In this document: positions 24,170 to 32,849 of the stretch, piece by piece
Layout of the letters: every line of letters starts with the position of its first letter
How positions within the stretch are numbered: position 1 is the stretch's first letter
Source: Planotetraspora phitsanulokensis
Lineage (GTDB): Bacteria; Actinomycetota; Actinomycetes; Streptosporangiales; Streptosporangiaceae
Direction of reading: 5' to 3'
NCBI RefSeq assembly: GCF_016863295.1
Contig: NZ_BOOP01000021.1
Location: forward strand, 1 to 64,000
DNA: 64,000 nt
Position numbers and translations under genes: made by a program
The notes under the pieces: generated by a model
What the model saw: the letters and a program-made list of their open reading frames with translations, nothing else
Database searches by the model: none
Told to the model about the DNA's origin: nothing

Positions 24170-26338
24170 TCACTGGTAGACGCGCACGTAGTCGACGAGC
24201 ATCCGTGACGGGAACGGTGTGCTCGCGTCCGGCGGGCCGGGCCAGTCGCCGCCCACCGCGAGGTTGAGGATGAGGTAGAACGGGTGGTCGTAGACCCATG
24301 GCCCCCGTGTCGCCTCGACCTGGTCCTTGCTGAGCGTGAACACCGTCTGGCCGTCGAGCGTGTAGACGATGCCCTTGCTGTCCCAGTTGGCGGCCCACAC
24401 GTGGTAGTCGGCGGAGAAGTCCGCGTTCCCCGGGAGCGTGTACGGCGAGCCGATCCCGCCGCCGCCGTTGTAGGCCGGCGCGTGGATCGTCGAGTAGGCC
24501 GTCCTGGTGTCCTTTCCGAGGATCTCCATGATGTCGACCTCGCCGTTGTACGGCCAGGGCCGCCCGGTCAGGAAGTCGGAGCCCATCATCCAGAACGCCG
24601 GCCAGAAGCCGTTGCCCTTGGGCACCTTGATCCGGGCCTCCACCCGCCCGTAGGTGAAGGTGAACTTGGTGCCGGTGTTCATTCGGTGGGAGGTGTACTG
24701 GCAGGGCCCGCCGGGGCAGGCGGAACCCGCGGTCGTCTCCCTGCGGGCCTCCATGACGAGGCTGCCGTTGCCGTCCATGGAGGCGTTGTTGTTGTTCGTG
24801 TAGTACTCGAGCTCGTTGTTCGGGCCGGTGCCGGTGTCGATGGTCCACTTGGCCGGGTCGGGCTTGCTGCCGGCGGGGCCGTTGAACTCGTCGCTCCACA
24901 CCAGCTGCGGCGGGGTGCGCGGGTCGGGGGGCAGCGGGGGCGGGGTGATGGGCGCCCCACCGGTGCCCCATACCTGGAACTCCCACAGCGAGTAGCCGTA
25001 GGCCGTGGCGCGCTGTGTGCCGTACATGCGGACGTAGCGGCCGGTGCCGTTGACGGTCAGGGTCTGCTTGAACCCGGGGCCCGTGGTCGTGGTGTAGATC
25101 GGGGTCCAGTTGGCGGCGTCCGGCGACACCTGGATCTGGAACGCCCTGGCGTAGGCCGGGTCCCACTGGAGCACGACCTTGTGGATCTGCGCGGTCGCGC
25201 CGAGGTCGACGTAGATCCAGCCGGGGTCGACCCAGCCGGTGGTGCTGCTCGTCGCCCAGCGGCTGGCCGGGTCACGGTCGAACGCGCGGGCGGGGGTGCA
25301 CTCGTAGCAGTTCACGTCGCTCTGGGAGCTCGAGGCCACGCCAGGCTTGCCGTACGACAGAAGCTTGTCGCCGCCCGTGTCGGGCGGGGTCGGCGTGGGG
25401 GTGGGAGTCGGTGTGGGGGTAGGCGTCGGCGTGGTGCCGGAACCGGTGCGGACCGAGAACGTGAAGAGCGAGTAGCCGAAGGCCGTGGCGCGCTGCGTGC
25501 CGTACATGCGGACGTAACGCCCGGTGCCGGTCACGTCGAGGGTCTGGGTGCCTCCGGCGCCGGTAGTGGTGGAGTAGACGGTCGTCCAGGTCGTGCCGTT
25601 GGAAGACACCTGGATCTGGAAGGCCCTGGCGTAGGCCGCCTCCCAGGTGAGGGTGACGCCGCAGATCTGCTGGGCGGATCCGAGGTCGACCTGGATCCAC
25701 TGCGGGTCGCTGAACGCGCTGGCCCAGCGGGTTCCCGCGTCGCCGTCGACGGCGTTGGCGGCCGGGAAGACGGCGTTCTCCGTGGAGGAGGCGGTGGCGG
25801 GGCGGCCACGTGCGGCGTCGGCCGTGCCGCAGCCCGGCGTGGTGCCGCCGGGGCCGAACACCTGGAACTCGAGCAGCGAGTAGCCGTAGGGGAGGGCGCG
25901 CTGCGTGCCGTACAGGCGGACGTAGCGGCCGCTGCCGGTCACGGCGAGCGTCTGGTCGCCGCCCGTCCCCGTGGTGGTGGAGTAGACGGTCGTCCAGTTC
26001 GTCCCGTCGGCCGAGGTCTGGATCTGGAAGGCCCTGGCGTAGGCGGCCTCCCAGTTGAGCACGACCTGGCTGACGGTCTGGACGGAGCCGAGGTCGATCT
26101 GGATCCACTGGGGATCGCTGAACGCGCTCGACCAGCGGGTGGTCAGACTGCCGTCGACGACGTTGGAGGCGGGGAAGGCCGCGTTCTCCACCGAGGAGGC
26201 GGTGACCGTCTTCCCCTGCGAGATGAGGGTGTCGGCCGCGGCGGCGGGGACCAGGACGAAGCAGGACGTGATGAGGATGATCGCCGTTGCGACCAGTAAG
26301 CCCAGGCGGTGACGGCCTGGACTGCGGGATGGACTCAC
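24170..26338 (-). CDS. Secreted GH16 beta-glucanase with three discoidin domains
   Basis: A 722-residue exported enzyme. Signal peptide about 1-36; F5/8 type C domains at about 38-162, 172-298 and 325-458, the second and third separated by a TPTPTP linker (303-318); GH16 catalytic domain about 475-722. The GH16 signature is GEVDIMEILG with Glu600 (nucleophile), Asp602 and Glu605 (acid/base). This beta-bulge pattern (ExDxxE) is that of laminarinase-type endo-1,3-beta-glucanases. It should cut beta-1,3 or mixed-linkage glucan outside the cell. The GTG start is preceded by AAGGAGA. The gene diverges from the ceb-type transporter, and GAGCGCTC-type operators lie between, so both are probably controlled by the same LacI regulator. 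Confidence 0.88.
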   Translation of the reverse strand: MSPSRSPGRHRLGLLVATAIILITSCFVLVPAAAADTLISQGKTVTASSVENAAFPASNVVDGSLTTRWSSAFSDPQWIQIDLGSVQTVSQVVLNWEAAYARAFQIQTSADGTNWTTVYSTTTGTGGDQTLAVTGSGRYVRLYGTQRALPYGYSLLEFQVFGPGGTTPGCGTADAARGRPATASSTENAVFPAANAVDGDAGTRWASAFSDPQWIQVDLGSAQQICGVTLTWEAAYARAFQIQVSSNGTTWTTVYSTTTGAGGTQTLDVTGTGRYVRMYGTQRATAFGYSLFTFSVRTGSGTTPTPTPTPTPTPTPTPPDTGGDKLLSYGKPGVASSSQSDVNCYECTPARAFDRDPASRWATSSTTGWVDPGWIYVDLGATAQIHKVVLQWDPAYARAFQIQVSPDAANWTPIYTTTTGPGFKQTLTVNGTGRYVRMYGTQRATAYGYSLWEFQVWGTGGAPITPPPLPPDPRTPPQLVWSDEFNGPAGSKPDPAKWTIDTGTGPNNELEYYTNNNNASMDGNGSLVMEARRETTAGSACPGGPCQYTSHRMNTGTKFTFTYGRVEARIKVPKGNGFWPAFWMMGSDFLTGRPWPYNGEVDIMEILGKDTRTAYSTIHAPAYNGGGGIGSPYTLPGNADFSADYHVWAANWDSKGIVYTLDGQTVFTLSKDQVEATRGPWVYDHPFYLILNLAVGGDWPGPPDASTPFPSRMLVDYVRVYQ

Positions 26339-26367
26339 GGGGGTCTCCTTGGCGGGCGGGGGGTTCA

Positions 26368-26379
26368 GGGAGCGCTCCC
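26368..26379. promoter_or_regulatory. CebR-type operator 1, in front of the glucanase gene
   Basis: GGGAGCGCTCCC is a perfect 12-bp palindrome, the core of the CebR operator known from streptomycetes. It lies 30 nt before the glucanase start. On the minus strand TTGACA (26416-26411) and TAGGAC (about 26395-26390) lie just upstream of it, so a bound repressor would stop transcription. Confidence 0.75.
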
Positions 26380-26474
26380 GGAGCTGAGCGTCCTACCTGT
26401 TAGGAAGAGCTGTCAAGAACCCTGTTAACCGAACCGAAATGCAGCGCACATCCGAAATATCCTTCAAGTTACAA

Positions 26475-26492
26475 CTAGAGAGCGCTCTCTAG
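26475..26492. promoter_or_regulatory. CebR-type operator 2, midway between divergent genes
   Basis: CTAGAGAGCGCTCTCTAG is a perfect 18-bp palindrome with the GAGCGCTC core. It lies in the middle of the 357-nt intergenic region, about 107 nt from operator 1 and 175 nt from operator 3, a layout that would allow DNA looping. Confidence 0.78.
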
Positions 26493-26616
26493 ACTCGCGA
26501 TTCCGGCGATAGACATGCCTGTGAGCTGGGGAAATCATATGAATCAGAAGAAACCGCTCTCTCGATTCGATCCGCCCGCCGTTCCGCAGGTATCGACCAT
26601 TGTTACGGTGGGGCCC

Positions 26617-26646
26617 TTGACATGAAATGCCGCCGGAATCCACGGT
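26617..26646 (+). promoter_or_regulatory. Promoter of the sugar ABC operon
   Basis: TTGACA (26617-26622) and CACGGT (26641-26646) are 18 bp apart. Operator 3 begins four nt downstream, and the start codon lies 50 nt further. Confidence 0.5.
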
Positions 26647-26649
26647 GTG

Positions 26650-26663
26650 AGGGAGCGCTCTCT
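26650..26663. promoter_or_regulatory. CebR-type operator 3, in front of the sugar-binding protein gene
   Basis: AGGGAGCGCTCTCT has the GAGCGCTC core with 6 of 7 symmetric positions. It sits right after the -10 of the ABC operon promoter. Confidence 0.72.
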
Positions 26664-26695
26664 AAAAGATCACTGAGGGGCCCAAGGAGGGTTCT

Positions 26696-27988
26696 ATGGG
26701 CAAGCTTCGCCCCGGACGCATCACCCCGATGCTCACCGCAGCCTTACTGGCCGTAAGCGTGGCCGCCTGCGGTGGCGGCTCGGGAGAACCGGCGGCCTCA
26801 GGTCAGCCGGCCGAGAAGATCAAGCTCACCGTCGGCCTGTTCAGCGACTTCCACTTCGCGCCGCTGTACGAGGAGTTCAAGAAGACCCACCCGAACGTCG
26901 AGATCGTCGAGCGTCGGGCGCAGTTCAACGACCACCACAAGAACCTCACCACGCAGCTCGCGACCGGCGCGGGCGCCGCGGACGTGGTGGCCGTCGAGGC
27001 CGGATACATCGCCACGTTCACTCCGCTCGCCGACAAGTTCTACGACCTCGGCCAGTACGGCCTGGGCAAGAGGCAGGCCGACTACCTGGACTGGAAGTGG
27101 AGCCAGGGCCTGTCGCCCGACGGCAAGCTGCTGGGCCTCGGCACCGACATCGGCGGGCTGGCCATGTGCTACCGGACCGACCTGTTCAAGGAGGCGGGCC
27201 TGCCGACCAACCGCGACGAGGTGTCCAAGCTCTGGCCCACGTGGGAGGACTACTCCAGGGTCGGCCAGCAGTTCGTCGCGGCCAAGGTGAAGGGCGCCAA
27301 GTGGTTCGACGGCCCGGGTGAGAACTTCCGCGCCATGGTCGACCAGGCCCCGGTCGGGTACTACGACGAGCAGAACAACCTCGTCGCCGGGACCAACCCC
27401 GATGTGAAGAAGGCATGGGACCTGTCGGTCCAGATGCTCCAGGCGGACGAGTCCGCCAAGCTGCTGGCCTTCAGCCCGCCGTGGAACACCGGCCTGACCA
27501 AGGGCTCCTTCGCCACGATCATCTGCCCGTCATGGAAGACCGGCAGCATCAAGGACGCGGCCCCGACCACGGCCGGCAAGTGGGACGTCGCGGCGGTGCC
27601 CGGCGGTGGCGGCGGCAACCAGGGTGGGACCCACCTCATGGCGCCGAAGCAGGGCAAGCACCCCAAGGAGGCCGCCGAGCTGATCGACCTGCTCACCAGC
27701 AAGGACAACCAGCTCAAGCTCTTCACCGACGCAGGCGCTCTGCCGTCGATCCCCGCGTTGTACGACGACCCGACGATCACGGGCTTCACCAACCCGTTCT
27801 TCAGCGACGCGCCGACGGGCAAGATCTTCACCGACGCCGCCAAGGCGCTGAAGCCCCAGCACGTGGGGCCGAAGGCCGGTGACGTGCTCACCGCGTTCGG
27901 CAACGCCCTGCAACGCGTCGAACAGGGCAAGCAGCAGCCCGACGCGGCGTGGCAGCAGGCACTGCAGGACCTCGACCGGATCAAGTAG
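26696..27988 (+). CDS. Oligosaccharide ABC transporter substrate-binding lipoprotein (CebE-like)
   Basis: A 430-residue extracellular binding protein. The lipoprotein signal ends LAVSVAACGG, with Cys25 acylated. The mature part is a family 1 sugar-binding protein (KLTVGLFSDFHFAPLYEEFKK; ATGAGAADVVAVEAGYIA; NQGGTHLMAPKQGKHPKEAAELIDLLTS). Gene order with two permeases, a GH1 beta-glucosidase and a LacI gene is that of the cebEFG-bglC-cebR locus for cellobiose/cello-oligosaccharide uptake. With a GH16 glucanase next door, laminari-oligosaccharides are an alternative. AAGGAGG lies ahead of the ATG. A 14-bp hairpin after the stop probably raises its expression over the permeases. Confidence 0.85.
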   Translation: MGKLRPGRITPMLTAALLAVSVAACGGGSGEPAASGQPAEKIKLTVGLFSDFHFAPLYEEFKKTHPNVEIVERRAQFNDHHKNLTTQLATGAGAADVVAVEAGYIATFTPLADKFYDLGQYGLGKRQADYLDWKWSQGLSPDGKLLGLGTDIGGLAMCYRTDLFKEAGLPTNRDEVSKLWPTWEDYSRVGQQFVAAKVKGAKWFDGPGENFRAMVDQAPVGYYDEQNNLVAGTNPDVKKAWDLSVQMLQADESAKLLAFSPPWNTGLTKGSFATIICPSWKTGSIKDAAPTTAGKWDVAAVPGGGGGNQGGTHLMAPKQGKHPKEAAELIDLLTSKDNQLKLFTDAGALPSIPALYDDPTITGFTNPFFSDAPTGKIFTDAAKALKPQHVGPKAGDVLTAFGNALQRVEQGKQQPDAAWQQALQDLDRIK

Positions 27989-27994
27989 CTCGCC

Positions 27995-28029
27995 GGGTGG
28001 CCGGCTCGGACCAAGCGAGCCGGCCACCC
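27995..28029 (+). terminator. Stem-loop between the binding-protein and permease genes
   Basis: A perfect 14-bp inverted repeat (27995-28008 with 28016-28029) and a 7-nt loop lie directly after the binding-protein stop. Within a sugar ABC operon such a hairpin usually stabilises the 5' mRNA part or causes partial termination, giving excess binding protein. Confidence 0.75.
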
Positions 28030-28061
28030 CAACGATCTCACGAACCAAGAGAGGACCCGCT

Positions 28062-29021
28062 GTGGCCACCCGCGCCCCCGACCGTCCGACGGCGGTCCCG
28101 CGCCACAGGTCTGAACGGTTCAGCCGGCAACTCGCGTACCGGCTCGACGTCAAGGCCTCGCCGTACGCGTATGTCATGCCGTTCCTGCTGGTGTTCTGCG
28201 CGTTCGGGCTGTTCCCCCTGGTCTACACGGCCTGGGTGAGCCTGCACGAGTGGACGCTGCTGTCCGACGTCCACAAGTTCGTCGGCCTGGACAACTTCGC
28301 CTTCCTGCTCGGCGACGAGTACTTCTGGAACGCGACCTTCAACACCGTGTCCATCGGGCTGGTGTCGACGGTCCCGCAGTTGCTGCTGGCGATCTGGCTG
28401 GCGCATCTGCTGAACCGCCCGCTCCGGGCCCAGACGCTGTTCCGGGTCACGCTGCTGCTCCCGAACGTCACCAGCGTCGTCGCCGTCGTGGTCATCTTCA
28501 GCCAGCTCTTCGGCCGGGACTACGGGCTGATCAACTGGGTGTTGTCGTGGTTCGGCGTCGGCGCCATCGACTGGAACGCCGGGACCGCGAGCTCGCACGT
28601 GGCCATCTCCACCATGATCATGTGGCGCTGGACCGGTTACAACGCGCTGATCTTCCTGGCGGCCATGCAGGCCGTGCCGCGGGACCTCTACGAGGCCGCC
28701 ACCATCGACGGCGCCTCCGGGTTCACGCAACTGCGGAAGATCACCATTCCGATGATCAAGCCCACGATCGTCTTCGTGGTCGTCACCTCCACCATCGGGG
28801 CGATGCAGGTCGTCGCGGAGCCGTTGCTGTTCGGCACCTACAGTCCCACCGGCGGCCCCGACCGCCAGTACCAGACGCTCTCGCTGTTCATCTATGAGAA
28901 CTTCGCGAAGCTCGACTTCGGCTACGCCTCGGCGATCTCCTGGATGATGTTCGTCTTCATCGTCATCGCCGCCGGCGTCAACTACCTGCTCACCCGCCGC
29001 TCGGGGGGGAACCTGACATGA
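28062..29021 (+). CDS. Sugar ABC transporter permease 1 (CebF-like)
   Basis: A 319-residue MalF-type permease with six main transmembrane helices after a 30-residue hydrophilic N-terminus. The cytoplasmic EAA loop that contacts the ATPase is EAATIDGASGFTQLRKITIP near residue 228. GTG start at 28062 with GAGGA eight nt upstream; the longer frame covers the binding-protein gene. No ATPase gene is in the locus, as usual for ceb systems, which share a multipurpose MsiK ATPase encoded elsewhere. Confidence 0.87.
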   Translation: MATRAPDRPTAVPRHRSERFSRQLAYRLDVKASPYAYVMPFLLVFCAFGLFPLVYTAWVSLHEWTLLSDVHKFVGLDNFAFLLGDEYFWNATFNTVSIGLVSTVPQLLLAIWLAHLLNRPLRAQTLFRVTLLLPNVTSVVAVVVIFSQLFGRDYGLINWVLSWFGVGAIDWNAGTASSHVAISTMIMWRWTGYNALIFLAAMQAVPRDLYEAATIDGASGFTQLRKITIPMIKPTIVFVVVTSTIGAMQVVAEPLLFGTYSPTGGPDRQYQTLSLFIYENFAKLDFGYASAISWMMFVFIVIAAGVNYLLTRRSGGNLT

Positions 29022-29851
29022 TCCCGCGGTTGGGTCCGGGCAAGGCCCGTACGCTCACCTACCTCACGCTGATCGCCGTGGTGTTCTTCTCGGCGCTCCC
29101 GCTGTACTACAGCGTGGTCGTCGCCTCCCGCGACAACTCGGCGCTGGCCGACGTGCCGCCGCCGCTCTGGCCGGGAGGCAACTTCGTCGCCAACGTGGAG
29201 AAGGTCTTCGACACCGTCCCGTTCGCGCTGGCGCTGCTGAACTCCGTCCTGGTGGCGGGGTCGATCGCGATCGCGGTCATGTTCTTCTCCACGCTCGCCG
29301 GGTTCGCCTTCGCCAAGCTGCGCTTCCGGGGACGCAACGCGCTCCTGCTGATCACCGTGGCCACGATGATGGTCCCGACGCAGCTCGGCATCATCCCGCT
29401 CTACCTGATCATGGTGAAGCTGGAATGGACGGGATCGATGTACGCGCTCATCGTCCCCGCCCTGGTCAACGCGTTCGGCGTGTTCTTCATGACGCAGTTC
29501 CTGTCCCGGGCGCTGCCGACCGAGCTGCTCGAGGCGGGCCGCGTCGACGGCTGCACGACCTGGGGACTGTTCTGGCACGTGGTGCTGCCGGTGGCCCGCC
29601 CCGCGGCGGCCGTCCTCGGCATGCTGACGTTCATGTCGGCGTGGAACGACTACTTCTGGCCGCTGGTCGTGCTCACCCCGGAGAACCCCACCGTCCAGGT
29701 GGCCCTGTCCACGCTGGCCGCGGGTTACGTCAGCGACTACGCGCTGAGCCTCACCGGCACCACGCTCGGCACGCTGCCACTCGTCATCGTTTTCGCCCTG
29801 CTCGGCAAGCAGATCATCGGAGGAATCATGCAAGGAGCTGTCAAGGGATGA
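29018..29851 (+). CDS. Sugar ABC transporter permease 2 (CebG-like)
   Basis: A 277-residue MalG-type permease with six transmembrane helices. The EAA loop is EAGRVDGCTTWGLFWHVVLP near residue 171. It overlaps the first permease gene (ATGA) and the beta-glucosidase gene (ATGA), so the four genes are translated in series. It pairs with its neighbour to form the membrane channel. Confidence 0.87.
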   Translation: MIPRLGPGKARTLTYLTLIAVVFFSALPLYYSVVVASRDNSALADVPPPLWPGGNFVANVEKVFDTVPFALALLNSVLVAGSIAIAVMFFSTLAGFAFAKLRFRGRNALLLITVATMMVPTQLGIIPLYLIMVKLEWTGSMYALIVPALVNAFGVFFMTQFLSRALPTELLEAGRVDGCTTWGLFWHVVLPVARPAAAVLGMLTFMSAWNDYFWPLVVLTPENPTVQVALSTLAAGYVSDYALSLTGTTLGTLPLVIVFALLGKQIIGGIMQGAVKG

Positions 29852-31233
29852 CGATCACCACCGTCGAGACTCGGGGGCAGACGCTGGTCTTCCCTGATGG
29901 TTTCCTCTGGGGCGCGGCCACCGCGTCCTACCAGATCGAAGGCGCCGCACGAGACGACGGCCGGGGGCCGTCGATCTGGGACACCTTCTCGCACACCCCC
30001 GGCAGGGTCGCCGCGGGCCACACCGGTGACGTGGCCTGCGACCACTACCACCGCTACGCCGACGACGTGCGGCTGATGGCCGACCTCGGGCTCGGGGTCT
30101 ACCGTTTCTCCGTCTCCTGGCCGCGGGTGCAGCCCGACGGCTCCGGGCCGACCAACACGCGAGGGCTGGACTTCTACGACCGGCTCGTCGACCGGCTGCT
30201 GGACGCCGGAATCGACCCCTACGTCACGCTCTACCACTGGGACCTGCCGCAGAGCCTGGAAGACCACGGCGGCTGGCCCAACCGGGAGACGGCCTACCGC
30301 TTCTCCGACTACGCGCTGGCCGTGCACGCCCGCCTGGGCGACCGGGTGCGGACCTGGACCACGTTGAACGAGCCGTGGGTGTCGGCCTTCCTCGGATACG
30401 GGAACGGCGTGCACGCGCCCGGCCGTACGGACGCCGCGGACGCGCTGCGGGCCGCGCACCACCTGCTGCTCGCGCACGGGCTGTCCACGCAGGCCCTGCG
30501 TACGGCGGGCGTCGAGGAGATCGCGCTCACGCTCAACCTGTCGCCGATCATCGCGCACGGGTCGGGGGAGGCGGACGCCGAGGCCGCGAACCGGGCCGAC
30601 ATCCTGCTCAACCGGCAGTTCCTCGACCCGGCGCTGCGCGGCGTCTACCCCACCGAACTGCTCGAGATCGTCGAACGCCGTGCGGGCCTCGGGCACATCC
30701 ACGACGACGACCTGGACGTGATCCACCAGCCGATCGAGCTGCTGGGCATCAACTACTACAACCCGACGTACGTCGTCGCGAAGCCGGGTGAGCCGGCCGA
30801 CCCGGCCTGGCCGGGCGCCGAGGGCATCGGGTTCGACGGCTCCGACGAGCCGACCACCGCGATGGGCTGGCCGATCAGCCCCGACGGCCTGTCCTCGCTG
30901 CTCGTACGGCTCTCGCACGACTACCCCGAGGTGGGGCTGATCGTCACCGAGAACGGCGCGGCCTTCGACGACGTCGTCGTCGGCGACCGGGTGCACGACA
31001 CCGACCGTGTGGCATACCTGGACGGGCACCTGCGCGCCGCGCACGCCGCGATCGAGGCGGGCGCCGACCTCCGCGGCTACCTCGTGTGGTCGTTGCTGGA
31101 CAACTTCGAGTGGCACGACGGGTACCACCGGAGATTCGGCCTCGTGCGGGTCGACTTCGGCACCCAGCGCCGCCTGCTGAAGGACAGCGCGCTCTGGTAC
31201 CGGGGGGTCATCGAACGGAACGGGCCGGCCTGA
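29848..31233 (+). CDS. GH1 beta-glucosidase (BglC-like)
   Basis: A 461-residue cytoplasmic glycoside hydrolase of family 1. The acid/base Glu175 lies in TTLNEPW and the nucleophile Glu368 in IVTENGAAF. FPDGFLWGAATASYQIEG at the N-terminus, FSVSWPRVQP and YHWDLPQSLED complete the barrel signature. No signal peptide, so it splits imported beta-glucosides (cellobiose, laminaribiose) to glucose inside the cell. Start ATG overlaps the permease stop (ATGA); the long open frame upstream is a shadow over the permease gene. Confidence 0.9.
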   Translation: MTITTVETRGQTLVFPDGFLWGAATASYQIEGAARDDGRGPSIWDTFSHTPGRVAAGHTGDVACDHYHRYADDVRLMADLGLGVYRFSVSWPRVQPDGSGPTNTRGLDFYDRLVDRLLDAGIDPYVTLYHWDLPQSLEDHGGWPNRETAYRFSDYALAVHARLGDRVRTWTTLNEPWVSAFLGYGNGVHAPGRTDAADALRAAHHLLLAHGLSTQALRTAGVEEIALTLNLSPIIAHGSGEADAEAANRADILLNRQFLDPALRGVYPTELLEIVERRAGLGHIHDDDLDVIHQPIELLGINYYNPTYVVAKPGEPADPAWPGAEGIGFDGSDEPTTAMGWPISPDGLSSLLVRLSHDYPEVGLIVTENGAAFDDVVVGDRVHDTDRVAYLDGHLRAAHAAIEAGADLRGYLVWSLLDNFEWHDGYHRRFGLVRVDFGTQRRLLKDSALWYRGVIERNGPA

Positions 31234-31295
31234 GCGGGCCCCCTCTCGCGGAAGACGGAGACCATGCTGGACCAGCTCGTGACCCGTGAGCAGGC

Positions 31296-32294
31296 ATGAC
31301 GAAGCGACCCACCCTGGAGGCCGTGGCCGCGAGAGCGGGGGTCTCCCGCGCCACGGTGTCCAGGGTCGTCAACGGCGAGACCACGGTCACGCCGGGGATC
31401 CGCGACGCGGTGCTGCGTGCCGTCAACGAGCTGGGCTACGTCCCGAACCTGGCGGCGCGCAGCCTCGTCACGCAGCGGACCGACTCGGTGGCCCTCGTCG
31501 TGTCGGAGCCGCCCACCAGGGTCTTCTCCGACGATCCGATGTTCTCCACGGTCATCCGGTCGGCCAGTGCCGAGCTCGAGGCGGCGGACAAGCAGGTCGT
31601 GCTGATGCTCGTGGGCGACCGCACCAGCCACGGCAGGGTCGAGCGGTACCTGACGGGCGGGCACGTGGACGGCGTCATGCTGATCTCGATGCACGGCGCC
31701 GACCCCATCCCGGCCGCGCTCGCGCGGATGCGCGTCCCCGTCGTGTCGTACGGCAGGCCGGCCGTGAACATCGCCCTGCCGTACGTGGACAACGACAACG
31801 TCGGAGGAGCCGAGGCGGCCGTCCGGCACCTGCTCGACCGCGGCCGCAGGCGCATCGCCACCATCGCCGGGCCTCCGGACATGATCGCCGGGCAGGACCG
31901 CCTGACCGGCTACCGCACGGTCCTGCGCGACTCCGACCGCCGTTCCATCGTGGCCGTCGGCGACTTCACCCGGGAGTCGGGCGCCACCGCGATGCGGCAA
32001 CTGCTGCGTGACGACCCGGGTCTCGACGCGGTGTTCGCCGCCAACGACCTGATGGCGATCGGCGCCCTCCGCGCGTTGCGTGAGGCGGGCCGTCGCGTTC
32101 CCGACGACGTCGCGGTCGTGGGGTTCGACGACATCGAGGCCGCGAGCTACGCCGAGCCGCCGCTCACCACCGTGCGCCATCCGTTCCCCGAGCAGGCCGC
32201 GGCCATGGTCACCTTGCTGCTCGCCCTGCTCAAGGGGCAGCCCGCCGTCCCGATCATCCTTCCGACCAGGCTGATCGTCCGAGAGTCCGCGTAA
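31296..32294 (+). CDS. LacI-family repressor (CebR-like)
   Basis: A 332-residue LacI/GalR regulator: helix-turn-helix TLEAVAARAGVSRATVSRVVNG at residues 5-26, hinge helix near PNLAARSL, and a periplasmic-binding-type sugar domain (VGFDDIEAASYAEPPLTTV near the end). Last gene of the ceb-type operon, 62 nt after the beta-glucosidase. The GAGCGCTC palindromes in front of the operon and of the GH16 gene fit the known CebR operator. The inducer is presumably cellobiose or a related beta-glucoside. Confidence 0.87.
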   Translation: MTKRPTLEAVAARAGVSRATVSRVVNGETTVTPGIRDAVLRAVNELGYVPNLAARSLVTQRTDSVALVVSEPPTRVFSDDPMFSTVIRSASAELEAADKQVVLMLVGDRTSHGRVERYLTGGHVDGVMLISMHGADPIPAALARMRVPVVSYGRPAVNIALPYVDNDNVGGAEAAVRHLLDRGRRRIATIAGPPDMIAGQDRLTGYRTVLRDSDRRSIVAVGDFTRESGATAMRQLLRDDPGLDAVFAANDLMAIGALRALREAGRRVPDDVAVVGFDDIEAASYAEPPLTTVRHPFPEQAAAMVTLLLALLKGQPAVPIILPTRLIVRESA

Positions 32295-32315
32295 CGCCTC
32301 GCCCGGCAGCGGAGA

Positions 32316-32501
32316 TCAGTTGACCGGTTTCGTGGTCCATTTCGCCTCGTCGGTGCCGAGATCGTCACCCAGCCTGCGGGCGACGTAGCGGATGATGTGC
32401 GGTGCGTGCCGCTCGTAGAGCACGGCGAAGACCCCGGGCTCGCGCCACGACTGCTCGATGACAGCGGCGTCGCTCACCCCCTGCCGGGTCGTCACAGTCA
32501 T
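32316..32501 (-). pseudogene. Truncated ECF sigma factor remnant
   Basis: Only 61 codons. Residues about 9-48 (DAAVIEQSWREPGVFAVLYERHAPHIIRYVARRLG) look like region 2 of an ECF sigma-70 factor, in the usual position; the key part is FAVLYERHAPHIIRYVARRLG. After GDDLGTDE the similarity stops, and an unrelated tail (AKWTTKPVN) ends at a TGA. The -10 recognition region, the linker and region 4 are missing. The start is intact, with AGGAG five nt upstream, so a small protein may still be made. It lies tail-to-tail with the LacI gene. Confidence 0.6.
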
Positions 32502-32849
32502 ACGGCTCCTGTCTCTCGCAGCCGGTGACCCGGCCGTGCGCGGTGTGCGCCTCACCGGCTTTTCCCTGATCCGGCGATCGGGTTCCCTCGCCGAGGACGC
32601 CGAGGGCCGGGTCGCGGCCCTGCCCGGCGAGACGGCATGACGGGCGGGCCGAGGTGAGCCGGAACGGAGGGGGCGTTACATCCGCTTTGTCGCTTTCGTG
32701 CGACGTCGCAGGGTGGGTCGTACGCGTCCGTGGGAGGTCTCAATTTTCATTTCTTATGAATAGTTATTGACGGCGCTCGATCCGGAATGCCAGGGTTGCC
32801 CCAGTCTCGGCCGGACCCACCCCCCACCGGTTCCTTACGGAGGTCCCCT
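32502..32849 (+). promoter_or_regulatory. Regulatory region of the galactonate operon (TTGACG/CAGGGT promoter and A/T-rich dyad)
   Basis: This 348-nt gap has no convincing gene. At its right end TTGACG (32767-32772) and CAGGGT (32791-32796) are 18 bp apart, a fair promoter for the operon at 32850. Just upstream is an A/T-rich inverted repeat TTCAT-TTCTT-ATGAA (32746-32760), which stands out from the GC-rich surroundings and is a candidate site for the GntR regulator at 35992. The left half shows nothing I can name. Confidence 0.45.

Noticed and set aside
32458-32640. Small plus-strand frame opposite the sigma-factor remnant
   Set aside because: No ribosome site, no similarity; it is the reverse shadow of the remnant and its leader.
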